A stretch of DNA of 64,000 nucleotides from Heliopora coerulea (Eukaryota > Cnidaria > Anthozoa > Scleralcyonacea > Helioporidae). The translations under genes and the position numbers were made by a program. The notes under the pieces are model-generated. The model was given only the letters and a program-made list of their open reading frames with translations, ran no database searches and was not told the DNA's origin. Where the stretch lies: assembly GCA_030142905.1 (NCBI GenBank), contig JASJOG010000042.1, forward strand, positions 1,428,501 through 1,492,500. Direction: 5' to 3'. Position 1 is the first letter of the stretch, and the number at the start of each line of letters is the position of its first letter. This document shows, piece by piece, positions 48,901 through 60,507 of this stretch.

Positions 48901-51900
48901 AGTTAAAAACATTAAGTCTTTTATGTCGTGGAATGGATATTGTAATTCTTTAAAACATTTCCTGATTAACAAATTTAAACGTAAAGTTAATACTTCTGCT
49001 AAAACCTGTTCTTCATCTCAATCGCAAACCAATGATGATAATTTGCCTAAAATTTGGATTCGCCTGCCTTATCTTGGAACCCAAGGAGAAAATATTGTTA
49101 AGTCATGTTTAAAGAAATTACACCGATGTTTTATAAGACCGGTTAAATTTGTAGTAATTTATGACACTAAAAAGATCGCATTTTTCACATCCAACAAAGA
49201 CAAAATTCCTCCTTTAGTCCGTTCTAACGCCATTTACCAAATAACCTGTCCTGGTTGCGGCTATTCTTACATTGGAAAAACCGAAAGATGCCTCAAAACA
49301 AGACTCCATGAACTGATGAACATGCCACTAAACATGACACGAGTGCAGTAGGACAACACTTTTTAGAATGCAAGAACGCACAAGATACTGTCACACTTAA
49401 CATAACAGACTTGACTGACAAAACACTTCCTCAGATACGCGTTTCCAAATTATCTAATCTCATCGTTAACAACTACAAAATACTATATGCTAACAATTCA
49501 CTTAACAAAAACCGACTTTTACTAATGGAAGCACTCTTCATCAAATCTCTAAAACCAGAACTTAACGTAGGACTCAAAGCCAGCAAAGAACTCTCATTAT
49601 TTGACCTGACATAACACATTAATCATTCACACTCTAATTTCTTCCGCCTACACATTCTCATTAATTGACCTGACATGACACTTCACTCATTCACACTCCA
49701 ATTTCTTTCGTCACACATTCTTCCTGTATGATGTCACCACGCTTGTGCCTATATATTGACCTAGGTCTAGCTTGTGTAAATTAGTCTGATGATGAATTTG
49801 TAATAAATTCGAAATATTACTATTGAACACTGTGTCCACTTGCTTTTCTCAAATTTTGAGTTCAAGATGGAACTGATACTCGGAGTATGTTTTCTACTTT
49901 ATTTTCTGCTACATTGTTTAATTTTTATCAAAAATAATAATTCGTTACTTCTTAGGGTCTTATCTTACTGCATTCTTCAACTTAATTTAATATGATATAT
50001 TGTCTTTGTCTTCTTTTGTTTGCCGTGAAGCTGTCCGTGAAAGGTTATAACGACAAGCAAGATACCTTCATGCTCAAAATTCTTCAGAGGATGACGAACT
50101 TCAAAGTAGATTCTCTAAGATTCGAGATACTCAAAGAAAAGGTGACTGAGCATAACGGAACGGATATTACGAGCGAGGGAGAGGAAATAAAGATAAAACT
50201 AAAAAGTAACAGGGGGAATGAAAAAGTGATATAAAAGCCGGAGATGAAAGTATGCAGTCAATTTGAGTAAATGGTGAAGTGTAGTGACAGACCCCACCGT
50301 AGTTTGATATGGCAGCTCGTCTGTTTTTAAATCAAAGCACGCGAGATTTGGTATAAAAATCACTGGTGTTGGATGGCGCATCAGACCCTATGCATGACAG
50401 AATGCCGTTCTCTGATTAAGTAAAAACTTTAAATTACTCGTAAGTTCGAGAAATATTACGAACAGTACAGTAGAGCAGTGTGTATTATAGTAGAGTTTAG
50501 AACAGTACTGCACAATACAGTACACTATAAGCAGCGCAACCGAGCAAATCACAGCACTACACTTCGTTGCATTGCACAACATAGCACAAGACAGCACAGC
50601 AAGGCGTTGCACACTACAGTACAATACAGTACGGTACAGTACAATACAGTACATACAGTCAGGTGCGGTGTAGGGCAATACTCTAGTTTAACACAGTCAA
50701 GGGCGATGACGTGGACTGAAGTACAGCGCAGCAAAACAAAAAGTAGCATGTAGAGAGCCGCAGGAGAGGTATGCGGTCCAGTGCAATATCTTATGGCAGA
50801 ATGGAACAAAAAGGAAGTACATGGATGAAGACGACGGTTAAAAATTGCGAAGAAAGCTGAAATATCTAAAAATAAAGGTGACAAATTAGATATAAAATAA
50901 TGCAGAAATGGACCAGGAACTTGATGAACTTATAAAACGAAAGTAGACAGTACCGCTTCAATATCTCCTTTAACTACATTTTCATAGTTGGAACGCAACC
51001 TACGTAACTTCAGATCGGAACAACCTCATCGACATGCTGTGTACTACACATCTTACATCCTTGAGGAACTGGCTTGGTCGAACAGTGAATTACTAGATGC
51101 TGTTACTGGTCAGTAGAGTCTCTCTCGACTTACCTTGTTCTTAAGTTGACTTCTAAGGTTTGACCAGAGGCATCCTATCAGAAATATTCGGGGGAGGAAT
51201 TGCGTGCGCCGAAAGCGCAAGTTTCCCACGGTGCAACGCTGTTGGGCCCATACCCCAGTTAAAAAAAGAGGATTCTCTGAAAACATGATTTCCTTGCATC
51301 TCGGGTGGAATTTAAGCCATTGCTTTGCGCAAAATAATTTTTTTTTACGATTTAATCTTGACTGGCAATTTTGGGAGGAATAGTCTCCTACTGGGTTCCG
51401 GTGGTGAGGACCAATGTTCTGTATTCCATCTGGCGAAAACCTTGAGTGTAGTATTCATAAAGTTATTCGTGTTCCGTAGTGTATTCGTGCACATTGATAA
51501 CAAGCTCACACTACTCTATTAAGTTAGACGCCGAAATGTTCTGCAATTTTTCTCGTTTGCTTCAGTTTTTCCAATTAGTTCTTGTTCTCAGCTTTGACTG
51601 GTTCATCGGAAAATTTCCATCTCTATATCTGTTTCTTCCTCCCCTTCACTCCCTATGTCGCCTGTCCCTCCCTCCTCCTTTCTTACCCTCCCTTCCACTC
51701 TCCCTCACAGCCTCTCTCCTTCACTGCCCTTCCCTTCCTTTCCTCTCCCTCACTGTCCTTCCCTTACTCATACAGACGTTTCCACCTACACACTGGTGCA
51801 TACTGTATATACACGCTGACACACGCAGGCACCCAAAACTCATTCACTCTTATGGACACGCTCTCAGACAGGTGTTCCGGCTTTGGTTGTTCCACGACTA

Positions 51901-53191
51901 TTGAGTCTTGGGGTTGACTGGTTAAATAGGTATTTGTGATATGATGCAACCGTTTTCCGTTCTTTTTTATATTTTATGCTTTTATTTAGACATCACCGAG
52001 GAAGGCTTCAAGACATTTGTTATCGATTTGCTCAAAAGGGTTCACATCGAAGCACTGTTGCATGGAAACCTGACCAAAGAGGTATTTTTTTCCGTGTGGA
52101 TATTAAGAAGAGTCCCTGATTGTGTACGTGTGCACGGAGGAAGTGAAGTTTGATCTAGTTCTGGGAAAGTGTTCATTCTGATGGAGGACTCGTAGAATAA
52201 GACGTCAAACGGGACTTTGAGGAGAAATTCGGACGTGACAACTAATCAACTAGTGTTCTTTTTCCAGCCAACATTTTCAATGTCTATGGTCTTATCTCTT
52301 TTTCTGTCTTCATCTGTAACATTGTCACTGGTATGAGGCAGTTTTCGGAAAAAAAACAAAACCGAAAACCGTCGCGAAAAATCCGATAAAACCGGCATAA
52401 CCGATCTTTCTCATTAACCAATATTTATTGATATTAACCAATATTCACATATGAGAAGAATCTTGTCTAGTTTGACTTTATCAAGCATCACAGGTTATCT
52501 TCGAGAATACTCTGGATTTCTTCTGTAGTAACACTGGACGTACGAGGGGTACGCCTTACTAGACCCCTAGGAAGAACAGCTTGGGTAGTGGATAGATGAG
52601 ATAGAGAAATGATCGTCAAGCTCTGTACTCAGATAAACGATTTCTGAGCCCCAGACCGGGATCGAACCAGCAACCTTCTGATGACCGGTTAGACGCTCTA
52701 ACCATTGAGCTACCAAGACTCAGATGGCGAACTAAGGTGCAAATTTGACATATATGTGCGACCCAAGCTGAAACCACAATATATTGATGATGGATGCAAT
52801 TTCAGATTTTGGAAATGTGAGAGCTTGGATATATGATGAGATAGATAAACGATCTGGAATTGCATCCATCATTATCAATATATAGTGGCTTCCGCTTAGG
52901 TCGCACATATATGTCGAATGTGCACCTTAGCTCGCCATCTGAGTCTTGGTAGCTCAATGGTTAGAGCGTGTCACCGGTCATCAGAAGGTTGCGGGTTCGA
53001 TCCCGGTCTGGGGCTCAGGAATCGTTTTTCTGAGTATAGAGCTTGACGATCGTTTATCTATCTCATCATATATCCAAGCTCTCACATTTCCAAAATCTGA
53101 AATTGTGGTGGATAGAATTATCCAGACATATATACATGTTTGTGTGTGTATATATATACATGTATATATGTACATGTTTGTGTATATATAC

Positions 53192-53233
<42 letters not shown>

Positions 53234-54437
53234 CTTACCTCAAAAAGTCACTACAGCGTGTTTCATCTTGGGAAAGAATCTTCAGGTGACACCTGAAGAT
53301 TCTTTCCCAAGATGAAACAGGCTGTAGTGACTTTTTGAGGTAAGCGATATAATCCCATCTGCTCTTTCTTTGCGTTATTGAGCCCTCTTTGCATTTCGTA
53401 AACCTAAACGTTCACGTATATATATATATATATATATGTACATATATGTATATATATACATATATGTATATATATATATAACTTATCACAAACCTCCTTG
53501 TCCGAAGTTTTAAAACCATTTATAACTGCCAAGATAAAACTTTTAAAAACCTTTATTTCAACGTTTCGGGGCGCTGCCCCTTTGTCAAGAATAAGAACTA
53601 CAAGGTAGAAGATGCTCCTTATATACTTAGCATTATTTAATAATTAAAAAAGTCCGTTAAAAAATATTCAAAAGAAGTCTCTAAGGTTCAAACCTTTAGG
53701 TACAAAATAATCCAATTTATATGTCCAAAAACCTTCCCTTTTAGTTGGGTCTGATACATCCGTCCTATCAACAATTTTTACCAGCATATCTTTAATTCTC
53801 TCATGACCCCCCTCATGAAAATGGGCATACGAATGTTCTCCCGGTATACCCCTTTGGCCATTACCATACCTTTTAACACTACTTTTATGGTTATTGAACC
53901 TCCTCCTGAAAGATGTTATTGTACTGCCCACATAAATCTTCGAACACTTTTTACATATTATAAAGTAAATCACTCCTGCCGAATCGCAATCGAACAAATA
54001 ATTAATATAAAATGTACGACCATTTGTACAAAATGTAGAACCTTCCTCCACCAAATTACAAATTTGGCAGCGTGATTTACCACACTTTCGCATACCCTTA
54101 TCCCCACTACCTTCCCCCTTCAGTTTAGACCTCACTAAATTATCCTTTAAATTCTTTGGTCTCCGGTATACCACCATCGGCTTTTCTTCAAAAATACTTC
54201 TCATGTCCTCCGAGGCATGCAAAAGGGAAGGTTTTTGGGCATATAAATTGGATTCTTTTGTACCTAAAGGTTTGAACCTTAGAGACTTCTTTTGAATATT
54301 TTTTAACGGATTTTTTTTTTAATTATTAAGTAATGTTAAGTATATAAGGAGCATCTTCTACCTTGTAGTTTTTATTCTTGACAAAGGGGCAGCGCCCCGA
54401 AACGTTGAAATAAAGGTTTTTAAAAGTTTTATCTTGG

Positions 54438-54494
<57 letters not shown>

Positions 54495-57400
54495 GACATA
54501 CGTGAGCCGTATGCGGTAACCACGATACGGTAGAATAGTAATGTGAATAAAGGACTGGAACATTACACAACAATAATGTAGAATAAACGAACGATGAATG
54601 GCTTTTAGCCAAAAGACAACTTAATCTGCTGATATTGCTGATCGGTTTAGTCACCTTGTTTTCAGTCCTGTAGAGTATTATTTCTATAATCTGATATTTT
54701 CTCTCTTCCATTTTACAGGAGGCTCTGGAGATTTCCAATAAAGTGGAAAGTATATTTAAGCAGAATACCTCAAGCAAACCATTGCTTCCTTCTCAGCTCA
54801 CTAAACACAGAGAAGTGCAGTTACCAAATGGTAAGGAACATGTAGAAAGTTGGTGAAGCCGAGAGTCGCGGTTGAGCAGTCGAGGTAAAATTAGAAATAG
54901 GCAAAGTTGGAGGTCGAGGTAGAATTAAATGTAAAGGTGGAGGCGAAGAAATTAGAGTTAGAGCGGAAAGCAGAGGGGAAATTAGAAGTATTGGTAAGGG
55001 TGGAAGAAGAGGTTGGGAAAGAGGTAGAATTGAAAGTAGAGGTGGAGGTGGAGACTAAAGTAGAATCCAAGGCTGGTGGTAGTAAAGGGATGTAGGGTTG
55101 AGTAAGAGGCTGAAGAAGGGTTGGGCAGGAGGTGGAGGGTGGAAGTTGATGGATAGCAGTGGAGCTGAGGCGGAGGATGTGGAGATGAGGTAGAGATATA
55201 CTAGAAGGATGACTTGACATATTGCAGGGTAGAATGGAGTGGAGTACATGGTAAAGATAGGGGTAGAAGTTGATTTAAGAAGACGAGTTTCTCCCATATC
55301 CCCATCCACATAAATTGGCCCCTAAGGGTAGTGGACTGGCAAAGTGGAAGGGGTAGGTGAGTTTAGTATGTGCCCGCCAATATCAGACAAGAAACCTTTC
55401 CTGACATTTTGTTAAGTGCATTTACTCTCCATTATTTTTCAAATTTACAGGGGCGAACTTATTGTTTGAAGTACAGAATGAAGTTCATCAGAGTTGTTGT
55501 CTGGAAATCTATTATCAGGTTACTGATTCTGTGCATTTTAATCACACAAGAACAATCACTACATGTGATGCGAATTATTTAATGTAATCAATCTTCCGTC
55601 CAGGAACCCGGGAGTGCAACCATGTAGAATCTCTCAAAGGGAGGAAATAATCAAAAGAAAACTTTTGTTACCCTGACTAAACCTCTTTAGTCTTAATGTT
55701 TACTTAACCATTTCAGATCACGTAATGTTTCTCGGGAGAGTTGTTTATTTGGAAATTGAATTACGATTCAAATGATGAACCAATACATCGCATCAACTGA
55801 AATTGGCAATTTACATACGAAGCTATCGAGGTTAATAAATTTTTCTTGTTTGGAGTTTCGAAAATGTCCAAAAATTCTTTTCCTGGGAAATATTATTTTA
55901 AAGACCCGAGTTTCTTTTTATAAAAATAATGCATTATTTGGTCGGGAAAAATTATTTCTCTGGCCTCAGACTGACATTTAGTCAAAAGTCTAAATTGAAC
56001 TTTCGATTAGAAACTGGTGAAGGGTTAAGGTTAGGGTTAGAAATGGGACTGGGGATGAGGGTTAGAGTCTACGTAAAGTTTAGCATCAGTAAAATTGTAA
56101 AATCGTCAAGGCTAGCAAAAAATTCGCCTTTCCTGTTTTGTTGGTATAATCTTTCACTTCTGACTTTTTTATAAGAAATTATAAATTATTAAGTCCATTC
56201 AAAATCCTCTTGAAAATCTATTGAAATCTGCTCATTCATCCAATTTGCACACATTAAATCTCGCCTGTATGCTTGGTTGGGGGTTTAAGGGATAAAGCAT
56301 TCCTCCCACCAGTTCGTGGGGGCAATTATCCCTGTTATCCTCAGTGCTTGTGCCCCTTTGTTTCCTCCACACTTTGTTCGTATCCTATATCTATGGTCGT
56401 ATCCCCCTGTTGTGTGATATTTTCTTAACTGTTTTTGTAGGTTGCTCGGTTTCTGGTCGCTCTGTTTGTTTTTTTATTGGGAACTTTATTAGTCTGATCT
56501 CCGACATTTACACGGACGTCTTGTCTCCCTTTCTCGCCGTTTCTTGTCTAACGCCCTTTCTCTTTCCGGATTTATAGTGTGAGCTGCAGTCAGTAAAAGG
56601 CAACATGTTGCTTGAACTCTTCTGCACAATCATTTCCGAAGCGTGTTTCCATACTCTGCGTACAAAAGAACAGTTAGGTACGTTTAAACTGTGAAATTAC
56701 AGTATTGCCTTCTGTGAAATGTAGAAGAATTTGCCAAACTTTTTTCTTGTTTTTGTAGGGTATATAGTGTTCAGCGGTGTGCGAAGGGCGAACGATGTCC
56801 AGGTTTGTTTACAAAGACTTGTGTGCCAAGCACGAAGGAAACGTCTCCGATGCCTTGTCCTTACAATTCTTGTTCTTTTTTCCTCCTCCTTCTTCTTTTT
56901 CTTCTTTTCTTTCTTTTAATAGGGAGTTGTAGAAGGCAATAAGGAAACGTCTCCGACGACTTGTCCTTACAATTCCAGGCCTCCCAAAATTTTCGGTATC
57001 GAAACGTTTGTTACTGCCGCGTTACCTTAAACCTAGTTTACGGTAACGATGTTTCGTTACCCAAAATACATTTCCCAAATTACTATTGTTATTTGAGTTT
57101 CATTAGTTCGACCATGAAAATAATAAATTATTACTTTTAGCTTAGGTACTAGACTACCTGACCAAAGTAGAGAACAATTACTAATCAATTTATTAAGCTG
57201 TTGAAAAATGTTATAATTAACAGACCTGAACCTTAACCTTGACATGATTTTCTCTTTTAAAACTTTTATTGTCTTCCATTCCTCCTATATGTTTGTGGTA
57301 ACGGTGGCATAAACGCGTTTACCTGAACACTGATCTGTTTAAACGAACCTTCGTTTACGCCGTCTTGATTTCGCGGTCACGAAATTTCGTTACTACCATT

Positions 57401-60400
57401 TTGGTTTTGGAAAGCCTGCAATTTTTCTTCTCTACCTCCGCTTTTTCTTCTACCATTTTTACATTGAGAGATAACAAAATCTCGCATGTTTATTGAGAGG
57501 AATTATTCAGGATATTGCTGACAAGTCGACAGAATTACCTGACAAGTAGACAGAATAACACCGCAGGTTGACGTACAAATTGTTGCCAGTTTGGTCGGTT
57601 ACGTGCAGTTATGAAAAGCATAATCTACAAATGAGTAGAGAATACGAGAGTTTCCGTTAAGACGTCTTTTTTTACCTTGTCTGTTATACGTGTTATTGTT
57701 GCTTCACTCTAGCATAGAGTGTTCTTATATACCAAAGTAAAAGTTTGACAAGATAGCATTTGAGGTTAAAAATCTTTTTAATTTATGTACAGGGTCTGAG
57801 ATTTATCATTCAGTCAGATTGGGCGCCTGCATATCTTGACTCAAGAGTTGAGAAGTTCCTCGTCACGATGCAGGTAGATTTTGAATTCTTATATTAATCC
57901 TCGAAATTTCCTGTCATGCCACTGATCTCAACTGCAACGGTATGTTTCGTGTAGAAAGATTTAGAGGAAATGGAAGAGGGTGAATTTGAAAAGTACAAAG
58001 AGTCCTTGGCGGTGCAGCGGCTTGAGAAACCGAAGAAACTGTCTGCAGAGACCTCAAAATATTGGAATGAGATATTGTTTCAACAGTATAACTTTGATAG
58101 AGGTAAGCCACTCAGTTCATGACATGTTTGTAGAAGTTGATCGTCCAGGTTAATGTAGTCTTGAGAAAGACTGTTGGTGGAAGTGACTGACGTTTCGACA
58201 GGCTTGGCGGCGGTCATCTTCAGAGTCAAAAGATGACCGCCACCAAGGCTGTCGAAACGTCAGTCACTCCCACCGACAGTCTTTCTCAAGACTACATTAA
58301 CCTGGACGATCAACTTCCACAAACATGTCACGATTCTCCCAGGTTCAAACCATTTACTTTACCACTCAGTTCATATTGGTTGTAATGATTGTTGCTCTCA
58401 CCGTTGCTGCTACTGTTGTTGCATTTTTAGTTTAATTACTCGATTTATTAACGCTGCTCGACACGTACACGCTATCTCCATTGGCATTCCACGAAATTCC
58501 CATGTTCTGCGGGGATTCTGTCTTTTTTTTCAACGAGTTCTAATCTAGTAATTGAGGGTGTTTGAGCGCTGTTGGTGTCACTTCTTTTGTTCATTAATTG
58601 TGACATTGATATCAGGTGTGATTTCCAAATAAATTGTACATCGTCGTCTTCCATAAATTAACTAAACAACTGTCTGAACTGCCTAAATGATTATCATTAT
58701 TGTCACCTCGTACACACTTTACAGGTACCATAAAATAAGTTGCATTAGAGCAAGGAACATACTCCGATGATTAACATCTTGTAATTTCAATATCTGAGCT
58801 ATCAGACAATGCGAAACAAATCACGGTAGTATTTCGACTTTATTTTAAGTTTGACAATGACTGAAATAAAGTCGAAATATCACCGTGATTTGTTTCGTCT
58901 TGTCGGATAGCTCAAATACAGAGTTTACAAGATGTTATTTATCAGAGTATGTTTCTTGCTTTACTTCGTAAAGTTGTCGGCTAGAAACAGTTCTAAGTTG
59001 AATTCTTCCTAAAAAGGCGACAGAGCTGACGTTTCTAGCGAAAGCTCTTCACACGCACTCTCATATTTATCTTCCACCTCTATAATGAACCACTTTCGCC
59101 CAAAACTTTACCTGTATTTGACAGGATTGAAATCAGGTTGCTTTTTGTAGGCTTTCCGAGAAGTTTTTAACTCTGGAAGGAAGCCTAGGGCGTCATTTCT
59201 GTATACACAAATAAGCAGTAAATTAACGTAGATTAATCTGGAGAATCTCTTACCTCAACGCCAAATGGACAGCCAGTGGACGCCCGCGATGACCTATGTT
59301 TGTCCTTTTTGATCCAACTGTCCTTAGGCTCTGCCTGTCCCATCGGTTTGATTTTAGTTCCTTATAAATTTGACGACATTTGGGGTTTAGGATTTCTGTC
59401 AAAACGTGAAAACAATTGTCCTTGTTCTTTGATTTCAGAAATAACTGAAGTGGCTTTCTTGCGTACGATAGATAAGAAACAGATATTGGAATTTTATCAG
59501 GTATGAAAACCATCGTATCTAATCTGCGTACTTGAAATAAGTGTGTAGCTTAGCTTTGTTTGTTAATAGAGGCAAAAACCTGATAAAATGCTTTGACGTG
59601 GTTTTCTCTTATCTTCTGTGTAGGAACTAATTTCTGCTTCATCAGAGAGAAGACACAAATTGTCTGTACATGTGTTACCACTAAACGGTAATAATCTTAA
59701 ATATTTAACTATCGTGAAGTTGCCCCTCAAACGAAGATTCCATGATACTGCAATTAGAATTGCTCCTAAATTTTAACCATAGAAACCCTTGATGGATTGT
59801 GAAACTTCCATTTAAGCGGATAATAATCTAGACGTTTAGTCGGACTTAGTCTGCCGGAGAACTTTCTCCCTCGGAAATGTTGCAGGACTTCATGCATTTC
59901 AATCCTTTAGTTAGAACTAACGAAGGTACAAGCCAGTAGAAAAGGAAGTGCAACGAGTGTATTCACACCCCAACCGTGGGCCGAGAAGATCCCCCCGTTG
60001 GAGATTTAAAAGAATATGAATTATTTAAAAAAACAATTTAAGTGCTTATGTTCTAATTTAACAATTGTACAGTTAGAAAATGAAAATCAATAAAATTATT
60101 TGTTTCAAAATTTTTTGGGGTTCATGCCCCAGAAGTCTTATAGGAGTTAAGCCGTCCACACTCCCCACAAAAAGAAGACTAAAGTGAAATTAAAATAACC
60201 TTTGCCAAGACTATGGATAAGTATATACTGCTGGGAAATTTAAGTGTCCTTTAGAATTTTATCAGGTCTTATATGGTTATCGTTATTTAATACCTTTCAA
60301 GATTCAACTTGCCCCTTTCATTCGTCCATCAATCATTCATTCACTCATATCTGTCTTTTCCTTCCTTCCTTCCTTCCTTCCTTCCTTCCTTCCTTCCTTC

Positions 60401-60472
60401 CTTCCTTCCTTCCTTCCTTCCTTCCTTCCTTCCCTTCTTTCCTTCCCTTCTTTCCTTCCCTTCCCTTCCATT

Positions 60473-60507
<35 letters not shown>

